64,000 bases of DNA from Asterias rubens (lineage: Eukaryota; Echinodermata; Asteroidea; Forcipulatida; Asteriidae): positions 1,366,501 to 1,430,500 of the forward strand of contig NC_047083.1 of the NCBI RefSeq assembly GCF_902459465.1, in the 5' to 3' direction. Each line of letters starts with the position of its first letter. Position 1 is the stretch's first letter. The notes beneath the pieces are model-generated. The model did no database searches. It had not been told where the DNA came from and saw only the letters and a list, made by a program, of their open reading frames with translations. Made by a program: the position numbers and the translations under genes. This document shows, in pieces, positions 28,572 through 38,700 of the stretch.

Positions 28572-28621
28572 GAAAATCTGGCCCGAAATCGGGCCAGAAA
28601 CGCGGATAACTTCAGCCTGGT
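28572..28621 (-). repeat. Right terminal inverted repeat
   Basis: Exact reverse complement of 20541-20590, ending in GCCTGGT directly before the target duplication. Confidence 0.92.
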
Positions 28622-28629
28622 GACAAACC
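28622..28629. repeat. Right target-site duplication GACAAACC
   Basis: Same octamer as 20533-20540. Confidence 0.88.
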
Positions 28630-28831
28630 AGGCTATACTACACACTAAAGTATGGTCCCTAGACGTTATGCATAACAGTAATTATGTATACTCTGATTGG
28701 TGCCTAGGGATTTTTACAAGTTGGTTTGCGCTGCCCATCCCATCCCACTACCCCCCACAACGGAAAAAGATTAACACACAGTCATTTTTACAGCATTTTT
28801 GTCTTTGTTTAGCGAGAGTTTTTTTGGCAAA
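28630..28831. promoter_or_regulatory. Ethanolamine kinase 5' flank
   Basis: About 200 bp between the transposon target duplication and the ATG. It must hold the 5' UTR and core promoter unless a far-upstream exon exists. No clear motif is seen. Confidence 0.45.
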
Positions 28832-31800
28832 ATGGCAACTACTAGTAATGTTTTAAGAATTGACCTGACTCTAGATGAGAACAAATTGGAGGAAGGTGCT
28901 CTGAAACTATTTGAAACAGTTAAACCAGGATGGAACCAGAAAGACATAAAGTTCAAGGTAACTCGTTGTTAATAAAACCATGGAGCAATCTAGTTTATTG
29001 CTCCATGATAAAACAGCCTATCCGATTATAGTATTAATTAAAAAAATATAATATACCGGTAGGCCTACATGCTTTTGGTCTGTCATGCCTGTTGCGCTGT
29101 ACTGTTGTTTAGTTCTCTAACTCTATATTATTGGATGAACACATGTACAACTACAGGAGTATGGTTTGATGTACTTTTAGAAACTATAAGGCTCCTCGGG
29201 AGCCTTATTATAGTTTCTAGAAGTAAGTTGGACGAACATAAATCGGTCATATGTATGTACAGCTACAGTACAGGAGTACAACTTGTAATGAATAACCATA
29301 ATTACTAATAATAGTTATTAAAATAGATTTCCCTTTCTCGTTTTAATAAATACACTGAAGTTAATTGGTTGGAAGATTGTCCAAATGTACTTATCTGATT
29401 CTGAGTCTGACTGCCACTTTTCCAGTTTACCAATTGTTTACCTAAAAGTTTGCTTACACTAACAAAATAGTAACACTAACACTAACAGTAACAACTAAAG
29501 TGGATGGATTTTTTTTTTTTTTTTTTTACTGTATCTCTCTTTTCGAATGTTTTATTTGATTCTTTTTCTAAAACTGTGTTAGTGTACACAAACAGTATGT
29601 CAAAACGCTGTACACAACAATAAGGTTATCGCGATCCAGAACCACAATCCATGCGTTATGGGCATGCAGACGGGGCATTTGCTACCGCGGTGTATGTTTT
29701 CATGAAAGTTGTGTGCATGTATCATGACCTATATCTTTGTGTGCATTCAACAGCGCCCTCTCTTGATATTTTGCTATTTGCGATAAATGTTACTAGTGTC
29801 ATTAGCTTAAAGTTCCATCATGTCATTTATCAGGGATCAGGTTGGCTCGGTGGTTTCTTAAGCCCCTTTTACACAAGAGTAATTACAAGCAAAGGTCCCT
29901 TGCCTTAATTTTACAAAATGTTTCCAGTGAAAGGACGACAATTTTGGTAATGTCAAGGGTCCCTTGTATAAAATCTAGTCAAATATTGCTTCATTTCAAA
30001 TCACAACCATGCTTAAATTAAAAGCAAGGCCAAGAGACCACTGTTAAATTGGTGTCGTGTGAATAGGGCTTTTCCCTGCTTTTCATCTCTGTGGACCACC
30101 GAGAAATTTACAATTAAATCCCACCAACAAGCTAGTTCGTTGTTATTTTCCGTAGGTTTTTACTGCTGGAATCTCAAACAAACTTATCGGCGGCTACCTC
30201 CCGGAAGATAAGAACACCATGGCCCTCGTCCGAGTCTACGGGAAGAAGACGGAATTGCTCGTCGATCGGGAGGCAGAAATCAAGACGTTTCTCCTTCTTC
30301 ATAAAGCTGGTTGTGGACCTCAACTGTACGCAGCGTTTAACAACGGTCTCTGCTACGAGTATTTACCAGGAATCATTCTTGATTCCAAAATGGTTCAAGA
30401 GGAACGTATCTTCAGGTGAAATTTCATTTCCCTTCATTTTCATTTCATTTATTTATTCTGGTTGTTAAGCCATGTACTCTTAGAAATGTGAACTTAATCA
30501 CTGTACTAGCCAAGAACCCGATGGAGAGAAGAAAACGAAAGGACTTGTCAATTTTAGATGGAGGAAAACCCAAGATTCCAGGGAGAACACACACAATCGG
30601 TCCCAATTTCATTCAGCTGCTTGAACACAAAAAGTTGCTAAGCACATCAAAATTATGCTTACCAGAAAAATGTTCCCAGCCAAACTACCATATGTACAAT
30701 TTGTGACTGGTATCCTGCTCATTTTTGCTAAGCCAAATTATTAAGCAGTATTTTCTGCTTAAGCAGCTCTATGAAATTGGGCCCAGCTAATATTAGGGAC
30801 TGAAAACTCAATTTACAAAGTACCCTCCGCTGGAAGGATTCGAACCTGGGTAATAGAGGTGGAATGTGAGATCATACTACTGCAACACAACCAGTAACAT
30901 TGATGGTGAGCTTACAGTAAAATCTATTTGGTGACTTTGTTTTTGAAAGCTCTGCGAACTGTTAATAATAAATGATGTTTTATCTCGCAGGCTTGTGGTG
31001 AAAGAGATGGTAAAAATGCACTCCATCAAGCCACAAGAGGGCGCTGTTCCACCTCCTTGCCTTTTTAAAACGATGGAGAGATGGCTATCAACTCTACCAG
31101 AAAAGTTTGAGGATGCAAATAAACAGGAGAGGTAATACTTCATTTTTACTGCATTGCTTCTAAACAGGTCAATCAATTAAGCCACGCCCACTTGGGACAG
31201 ACAGGTGTGTCTAGGGCTTGACATTTTCACAGGATCGTAGTCCTGAGTAAAATCACGACTGTAAAAGTTGGGCTGTCCTGTGTTTTTGTTTGAACCTTGA
31301 ATTCCACAGTCTGATAAATATCTTTCAATTCTGTTGAGTATTGAAGAATACTTAGAAATGAGAACAATCTTCTCAAGTGCCAAATTCGGGTCCTGTAAAT
31401 ATTCTGAGCTTCACACCCTGAATCTTGTGGTTTTTTTTCCCCTAAATTCAAGTTGAGTGGTTTCTGCCTCTACAACTTGATCAGTTAAAAACTAGCACAC
31501 TGCACCACCCCCGAAATGCTCACACCAGACAGGTCAGACTTTAAAAAAAAAGTGATTTCAAAATCTTTTTTTTTACAGATATATCCGTGGCATTGTTCCT
31601 CAATCCCAGCTCCACGAGGAGGTCAGTCTAATAAAGAGCGCCCTCCTTTGTCTAGAAACACCTGTCGTTTTCTGCCACAACGACGCACTGCTGGGCAATA
31701 TTGTTTTTAATGAAACTGAAGGTGAGTGCAACTTTTGTAAGTCCGAGGAGGAGAGGGTAAACTTTTTATTACAGCCAATTTGAAAATTTGGCGGTCCAGT

Positions 31801-33907
31801 TGGCAAAGTAATATTTTTCCTTGTTTTCGACCACCAGGACCCCTGTTTGAATCCCACTAGGGGCACTATGTGGATTGGGTTTTCAGTCCCAAACGGATTG
31901 TGTGACGTGCCTTCCCCCTCTAGGACCCTGGTTCGAATCATACCGAGGGCGAGCCATGTTGATTGGATATTCAGTCCCTACTTTATTGGGTGGGTTACCA
32001 TGGAATCATTTTCTGGGTTTTCCTCCCACATCTGAAACTGAATTTCCTTCCTTGTAATGATCAACAAAGCAAAAACACAGGGCACCAAGGCAATCGCTCT
32101 GGGTGCTGTGGGTTATTTTAAGACCAGGGCCCAATTTCATAGAGCTGCTAAGCACAACAATTTGCTTAGCATGAAATTTCTTCTTTGATAAAACAGGATT
32201 ACCAACAAAGTTTCCATTTGTTGCTTAAATTGCTTGTTACTGGTATTCAGCTGTTGTTTGCTTATCCTGAAAATCACTTGGAAATTTGGTTGGTAATCCT
32301 GTTTTTATCAAGGCAAAAATGTTCATGCTAATCAAATTTGGGTGCTTAGCAGCTCTATGAAATTGGGCCCTGGTGCTTAAGTTTGCTTTTCTGATAAACC
32401 TGGTCTTCTTGTGTCACCCCCCCTCCCTTGCAGGTACACTAAAATTTATAGATTATGAATATGCCTCCTTCAACTACCAAGCCTTTGACATAGGCAACCA
32501 TTTTGCGGAATTCGCTGGCATCGAGGTGGTTGACTACAGCCTGTACCCAGATAAAGACCTCCAACTGAAGTGGCTGAGAGCGTTCCTGGTCGCTTGGAGG
32601 GAAGCTCAAAACATTCCAGACGAAGTCACTGAGCGGGATCTCGAGGTTTTATATGTCAAAGTCAACAAATTTGCCCTGGTAAGAGGCTCATGAAACTATC
32701 ATTATCACAGTAATAGGAATCTTCCCATATAGAGGCCAGAATAAAACATCTTTTTCGCCTGGCAACTCACATCTGTTATCTCTATGTAATTCCTTTTTGA
32801 AAAAGTAGACTTAAGTAGAATATTTAAGGTGTTACTGGTTCAAATCCATTGTGTGTGTTTCACATTTTCAATCCTATTATGCGTTTTTTTTTCTGTCTTG
32901 GCAGGCTGCCCATCTTTTCTGGGGGATATGGGGACTAATCCAATCTCACATCTCCACCATTGACTTTGACTACTTAGAGTAAGTATGAAGGAATATAAGG
33001 CCTCATCAGGACTGCCGGCTATGGCTGTTGCTAAGGATGTTCTATACTTCAATGCATGATGACATGGCAATCCAGCCATAGCCGTAGCTGTAGCCGCCAA
33101 TTCTGATGGTCTAAGGCTGATGGGAATTAATGGCTTTGGCTTTGGCTTTGGGCAGATTGCTGAAAAGGCCCATTCTAAAATGTGAAGGCTGCAGCTAATA
33201 GTATTGCAGTAGCCAAAGCAGCTTGAATCGGACGAGGCCTAAAATAAATCTTAAATAGTGTCGTGTCCGAGTGGTCTTAGTGTCTTTAAAAACTAACTTG
33301 GTAACGAGCATTGGAGAGCTGTTGATGGTATAAAACATTGTGAGAAACGGCTCCCTCTGAAGTAGCATAGATTTTGAGAAAGATGTATTTTCTCATTAAA
33401 ATAATAAAAGACTTCTTAGCTAGAGGTCTTTTGTTCCTATCTGAAAGCACACAAATTCGTCCAACAAGGTTTTTTTTTTCTTTCATCATTTTCTCGCAAC
33501 TTCGATGACCGATTGAGCCCAAATTTTCACAGGCTTGTTATTTTATGCTTATGTTGGGATACACCAAGTGAGAACACTGGTCTTAGACAATTACCAAACG
33601 CGTACCAAATTTTATGTTTACTCGCGACTAACAACACTACTAGTGCAGTTTGGGGCGTCGATGACGCAGTGAACACTTGGGTTGTGTGGCATGTTTGTCC
33701 GACAGTCGGGTATTTTAAGCAAAAGTGACGTCATTAGTGCTAGGTGCTTTTGTTTCTCATCACCCAGGAGTAAGTGGATGGATACTTTGGTTTCATTTGT
33801 AAATTTGAATATGTTTTCTCTTTTGTTTTTGCAGCTACGCAAAGCTCCGTTTTGATGAATACTTCACTAGGAAGGACAGGTTCTTGGCACTTCAGCTACC
33901 AGAGTAA
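28832..33907 (+). CDS. ETNK1: Ethanolamine kinase, 7 exons
   Basis: The enzyme phosphorylates ethanolamine with ATP in the cytosol, the first step of the CDP-ethanolamine route to phosphatidylethanolamine. Exons: 28832-28957, 30156-30415, 30991-31131, 31579-31721, 32434-32678, 32905-32978, 33835-33907; total 1062 nt, 353 codons plus stop, every junction GT/AG and in phase. Residues 43-55 (VFTAGISNKLIGG) form the nucleotide loop. Residues 204-216 hold the Brenner motif PVVFCHND....GN with catalytic Asp211. The choline/ethanolamine kinase motif IDYEY...FDIGNHFAEF starts at Ile229. The C-terminus ends LPE like the vertebrate enzymes. The short acidic substrate-specific N-terminus lacks the long extension of human ETNK1. 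DIGNHFAEF and VDYSLYP resemble ethanolamine more than choline kinases. ETNK1 versus ETNK2 is not decidable in an invertebrate. Confidence 0.95.
29178..29219. repeat. Near-perfect hairpin in ethanolamine kinase intron 1
   Basis: TAGAAACTATAAGGCTCC pairs with GGAGCCTTATTATAGTTTCTA across a three- to four-base loop, with one two-base bulge. Confidence 0.8.
29855..30075. repeat. Inverted-repeat element in ethanolamine kinase intron 1
   Basis: AAGCCCCTTTTACACAAG at the left is mirrored by GTGTGAATAGGGCTTTT at the right, with inner TAAGCAAAGGTCCCTTG and CAAGGGTCCCTTGTA. This is a MITE-like palindrome in the intron before exon 2. Confidence 0.55.
30420..30880 (-). mobile_element. Mosaic of SINE and palindromic repeat fragments
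   Basis: A SINE-like stretch (ACTAGCCAAGAACCC, GGATTCGAACCTGGG) is interrupted by a diverged family D palindrome (about 30595-30785, GCAGCTCTATGAAATTGGGC). It lies in ethanolamine kinase intron 2. Confidence 0.5.
31785..32045. mobile_element. tRNA-like SINE fragments
   Basis: GTTTGAATCCCACTAGGGGC and GGTTCGAATCATACCG look like two box B copies, followed by GGGTTTTCCTCCCACATCTG. It lies in ethanolamine kinase intron 4. Family assignment is uncertain. Confidence 0.45.
32125..32370. mobile_element. Palindromic MITE, family D
   Basis: The ends GGGCCCAATTTCATAGAGCT and AGCTCTATGAAATTGGGCCC are perfect inverted copies, with TGCTTAGCA-type repeats inside. Related copies lie at 43350-43589 and 57428-57668. 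Confidence 0.85.
32997..33241. repeat. Inverted-repeat element
   Basis: TAAGGCCTCATCAGGAC at the left is matched in reverse by TCGGACGAGGCCTA at the right. The interior is rich in GGCTNTGGCT repeats. It lies in ethanolamine kinase intron 6. Confidence 0.55.
33280..33600. mobile_element. Truncated family A MITE
   Basis: Contains TAAAACATTGTGAGAAACGG, CTCCCTCTGAAGTAGC and ACTTCGATGACCGATTGAGC of family A. Both termini are incomplete. Confidence 0.75.
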
Positions 33908-33961
33908 GAATTCAATTTCTACAGAGGATATCCCACCCTAGAACCCACCCCATCCCAAAAC

Positions 33962-33967
33962 AATAAA
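33962..33967 (+). promoter_or_regulatory. Candidate ethanolamine kinase polyadenylation signal
   Basis: AATAAA lies 55 bp after the stop codon. Confidence 0.5.
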
Positions 33968-34790
33968 TACACAGCTTAAGATTTTTACTCTATAAGGACT
34001 GAAATAGATAATTAAGTTCCAGGCTTTTTTCTTTAGGATCACGTTTTTTTTTACAGAAAAACTTTCGCTCAGTACTTCCAAGTTGTGTACAATTGACAAT
34101 TCTTAAAACTTGTTAATTTTCTCGAGGATTTTAAAGGTAACTACCTAAGTAGTAGTAGCGACTTTTTTAATGATCACTGCCTGTTAGTTAGTTAAAAAAT
34201 AAATAAATTACACATTTGTTTTCGGCTGAAATTTTCCCATGAGGATGAACACCAAGAGTAAATTTATTGCGCACGAGACATACTCATGGATTGTAATATT
34301 TTGTAAACACCATTTGTTTATGTATAATTGTCAGGTGCTTGGTGTACCCCCCTCCTATTGTGTCCTGGGAATCTCAGGTATTCTTAAGATTAAAAAAAAA
34401 ATATATATATTATATTATATTTTTTTTTTAGAGGGAGACACCTTCTGCTTACTGTCTTGCTTAGGCATGGTAGTAATCAACAACACATAACTTGACATGG
34501 CTGGCTAAACTTTTAGATTTTGAATTTTTGAGAATTTTTAGAAGACAACAGTCATTTTTACTGTTCTAGTTTTACTGTGGTCTTTTTCAAAACCACGGTT
34601 TGGGTACCGTCTCTGGCCGGCCCCACCAATAATTTTGACAAAGCAAATTTTTGGAGCGGAATTTTAAGAAGGCAGACAGTGCATAGCCGATACCATTCCT
34701 AAAGCCATAACTTTTGAAAATGACCAAACTCGAGCTGGGGAATATTATTTCATGACATGGCCCCTACTTTCGGACTTTTTGTTAAACGCA
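33968..34790. other. Intergenic DNA between convergent genes
   Basis: AT-rich with poly-T and an (AT)n tract near 34400-34430. No gene is supported. Confidence 0.5.
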
Positions 34791-35162
34791 GTGGACACTA
34801 TTGGTAATTACTCAAAATAATCATTAGCATAAAACCTTTCTTTGTGACGAGTAATGGGGAGAGGTTGATGGTATAATTAAAAACATTGTAAGAAACGGCT
34901 CATAGTTTTCGAGAAAGAAGTAATTTTCCACAAATTTGATTTTGAGACCACAAGTTTAGAATTTGAGGTCTCGAAATCAACCGTCTAAACGCACACAATT
35001 TCGTGTGACAAGGGTTATTGTTCTTTCATTATTATATCACGCAACTTCAATGACCGATTGAGCTCAAATTTTTCACAGGTTTGTTATTTTATGCATATGT
35101 TGACAAACACCAACTGTGAAGGCTAGTCTTTGAAAACTTCCAATAGTGTCCACTGTCTTTAA
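34791..35162. mobile_element. Palindromic MITE, family A, full copy
   Basis: The ends AGTGGACACTATTGG and CCAATAGTGTCCACTG are inverted, and the ATTTTGAGACCACAAG / GAGGTCTCGAAATC centre is recognisable. Confidence 0.85.
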
Positions 35163-35383
35163 GTGGTAATCCTTTTGTAGTTATGAAGAATTAAACAATC
35201 TGTACACACCATGAACTTTCAATTTCATTTATATTTTTATTGCAGGAACAATATAAAGATAAATAAATGAATCTTGAAGATTCTTATCACAAGAAAATAA
35301 CTTAGTGGAATGAGTACTATGTAGAGTTAAATTACGACAAGAAACTGTTTCACAGTCTATGATCAGTTAAGGTTAATCTTTCT

Positions 35384-35760
35384 TTAAAGGAACATTACAG
35401 AATTGGTTTTTGCTGACAAAACAGTTGCTGGCAGTGTAAGCGCTTTATGTAGTTCACCATACACATAAACTGACAAACCTTTAGAAGTTTGAGATCAATC
35501 GGCCATCTGGGTCACGAGAGAATAGTGAAAAACCAATTACAAATTTTGCATTGCTTCGATGCCAAAACAAGAATGAATAAAACGCTCACTGAGCGATAAA
35601 CTCAAAATGCGAAATTAGATTATTTATTTCTCATTGAATTCAGACAGAAATATTTGAAGGGATGTTTTCTACTATCATCATCATTAGACGTGGTAAGTTT
35701 GATGTAAATATGTGATCTTCATGATTTTGGTTTCTTAACAATTCTGTAACGTTCCTTTAA
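35384..35760. mobile_element. Intact MITE with TTAA ends, family C
   Basis: TTAAAGGAACATTACAGAAT at the left is the reverse of ATTCTGTAACGTTCCTTTAA at the right, apart from one mismatch. TTAA duplications are typical of piggyBac- or Kolobok-mobilised elements. No frame inside. Confidence 0.8.
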
Positions 35761-35774
35761 GTTTCTTAAGTCAT

Positions 35775-38700
35775 TTACTTCACTGTATAAGTTGCGTAGA
35801 ATCCGATTCGAGTCACGATGTCATCACTAACGAAGATGACGACGATGTGGTTGGAGTCCGACTGCCAGGATTTGACTTGACCGAAGAGACTTCCGCAAAA
35901 TGGCTCCGACTTCCGCCCAGAATTAACGTCTAATATCTGAGAAAGGGACAAGAAAGGAGAACGTTCTGTTAATTGCTCTTACCCACACATGTACCTCTTA
36001 CCCAGTCAAACCTAACATTTCCCTTCACTCACCACTTCATGACCCCATTGGCACCCTAAGCTCTTACCCACACGTGTACCTCTTACCCAGTAAAACCCAA
36101 CATTTCCCATCACTCACCACTTCATGATCCCATTTGCACCCTCAGTCCTTAGCCACATTTGTACCCCTTACCCAGTCAAACCCAAAGTTCCCCTCCACTC
36201 ACCTCTACATGATCCCATTGGCACCCACGATGTTCCTCAATATCCATGAAGTGGAAAGTCACATTTATACGTGTGCCGACCTCCGTCTCAATTTCCGTAC
36301 GGCACATCTGATCGTTGTCGTATTTGTACGGGAAATTCGGGGAGGTTAGGACGCCCTCTTGTGCTGACATCTCTGAGTTACACTTGGAAACTGCGAAGGA
36401 AAAACAAAACATAGTCAAATAATTTGCAAGGCTACAACAAAAGAAAAGCTACAGAGAAGACTTGAGAAAGTAGAAGGTCGGAATATACATTCGTCTTGAA
36501 ACTGGCAAAGTGTTAGTTTGGAACTTGCAGTTGGGTTCTAAATGTTTCTTAATAAACTTTGGCTCAACAAAGAAAAATACTAGAAGGTGACTTAAACCTG
36601 CGGGTTAACTATTTTAAAATTAGTAATTTTTCTTTATTCCACCACGAAATCATTAAAAACATACCTAGTCAGTTGCCCTTGTGTTTTATTAATTGGTTAT
36701 AATAATTGTGAAGTTAAACTTGAGTGGCGTACCTTTAGCTGGTTGGTTGATTGTATCTTCGGGTAGAATGGGTGCTGGGAACGTGACGTAATGGGCTGAG
36801 AATCCTTTCATCATTGTACTAGCATCGCTGTGGAACTCCACTACAACCTCGTTGCCTTCTGACACCCAGGTGAATGGGTTTAAGGTTCCGCAATATTTGT
36901 CCTGCACTCCGTCTGGTAAGTTCTTGATCTGAAGAGTAAAAGTGGGTATACTTTAAAAAGGAACCCATATAATAATAATAATAATAACAATAATTTAGGG
37001 GGCTAATCGTCCTTACAGCTAGAGCTGAATTGCAAAAGGACGCGGCTACAACGTGAGAAGCAGGCATGCAAGGCACAAACCCTTGTGGCACAGCAGAGAA
37101 CCAACGCACAACTCAACTCAAATATGGCCCCGACCGGGAATCGAACCAGGGTCACCTTGGTGAGAGGCGAGTGCTTTTACGTGAAATCGCTGTTTCGTGA
37201 AATCAGTCGCAGTCTTTTTTGTGATGTCATGCGTCACATGGTCAGTACTCACCAATACATAGTCGTATTTGCATTCCTCATGGAATTCCACTTCAAACTC
37301 AGTGAAGTATATCTGGACAACATAGTCTGGCTCCGCCGTGATGGTTATTCGACAGTCCTTATTGCCTGGGTACGGCTTAGGGAAGTGGGGAGAAGACAGG
37401 GAACCATTTCGTGCAAACAGACTCTCATCACAAGCTGTCAAAATAACAATTTTGGAAACGATTAAGATAAACATTTCAGGAGCCAACTTTACAGTAACCT
37501 ATATTGAATCAAAATGATTTATTGAAAATAATATTTGATAAAACCATTTACATACAATAAAATTGATACATAAGATAAAATACTGAGAAAATTGTTTAAG
37601 TAGCATATAATAACTTAATCAAATATTGAATAATCAGAGGTTTTACATTATCAATTGTACAAAAATAAAATAAAAAAATAATTAAAAAAGACACAAGATC
37701 TGCAATATATATTTTTTTATAAACATCATCAAGCAATCTTTAGAATATGGTTTCAAAACACTGACCTTTGAGCTGATCCAGTTTCGATATCGTTTCGTAG
37801 TCCGCCTTGAAACCTCCGCTCGTTATGATGTGATCGCTATGGAAGGTTACTATGGCGATATTACCAGCGGACAGCCAGGAAAATGGCGACTTGCTCCCAC
37901 AGAATGTTTGTGGGGCACCGAGACCCTGCGTCCTCAGCTAGAAAAGTATAACAAAATAATAATAATAATTGCAACATTTCTACAGCGCTAATTACAATAT
38001 TTTCTAAGCGCTATAACTTAATTAAGTAATGTTTTAAAGGTGTCCAATGAAGGAGCTGCTTGAACGTGGGTGGGTATCTTGTTCCAAAGGAGCTATGAAT
38101 GAAAAAGCACGATCGCCATAGCTTGTCATGGTGCGGGTTCCTGGGATCCCGGGGACAGCTGGAAATGAGCTGGAAAGACATTGAGATGTGTGACTTTGGG
38201 TGATCCCTTCGTTGCCACTTCCTGGTGTCCAATTTCATACTGCTGCTTGATCACAAAAAGTAGCTAAGCTTAACAACATTTCTAAAATTATTTTAGTGAA
38301 TTTTTTTTACCTATTTATAAAAAAAAAATACAGCATCTCAGCAAGTAAGTTTTTCTTTGAACCGTGTAAGTTTAATGTAAGTCTGTGGACATTTGTGTTT
38401 CGTGTCACCTACAAAAAGTACCCATACCCTTTAACCTACTTCTAAGTAATCATAGGAACAATCCGGCCACTCTTCAACTTCAAACGTCCAGAAGACAAAC
38501 TTGATCAGGGCGTGGTCTTCGACGATGATCTTAGTAATGCAGTGGACGTCGTTGTCGTACCGTGACGGGAAGCCGGGGGATGAGATGCTCCCATCTGGTG
38601 ACGTCAGCGTCGAGTCACACGCTAAGATAAGAAACAGATTGAGGCCTGATTATTTTTACCCCAAGAATCCGATCGTAAAAGTGACAAATCCTGAAAATGG

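Larger units (their letters stand above)
20541..28621. mobile_element. 8.1-kb non-autonomous foldback DNA transposon
   Basis: The element is bounded by an 8-bp duplication and by 50-nt termini that are perfect inverted copies, starting ACCAGGCTGAAGTTATCCGC. Inverted similarity continues inward, at lower identity, for about 400 bp and then into arrays of a 211-bp repeat in opposite orientation: 8 units on the left, 16 on the right, with a unique core between. No transposase-like frame is present anywhere inside, so it depends on another element. Long inverted arms made of tandem repeats and 8-bp duplications match the foldback class (Drosophila FB, sea urchin TU). hAT and P-type transposases also make 8-bp duplications, so the superfamily is open. 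Confidence 0.88.

Noticed and set aside
29651..29908. 85-codon frame in ethanolamine kinase intron 1
   Set aside because: No family similarity. It ends in a MITE-like inverted repeat and lies within an intron.
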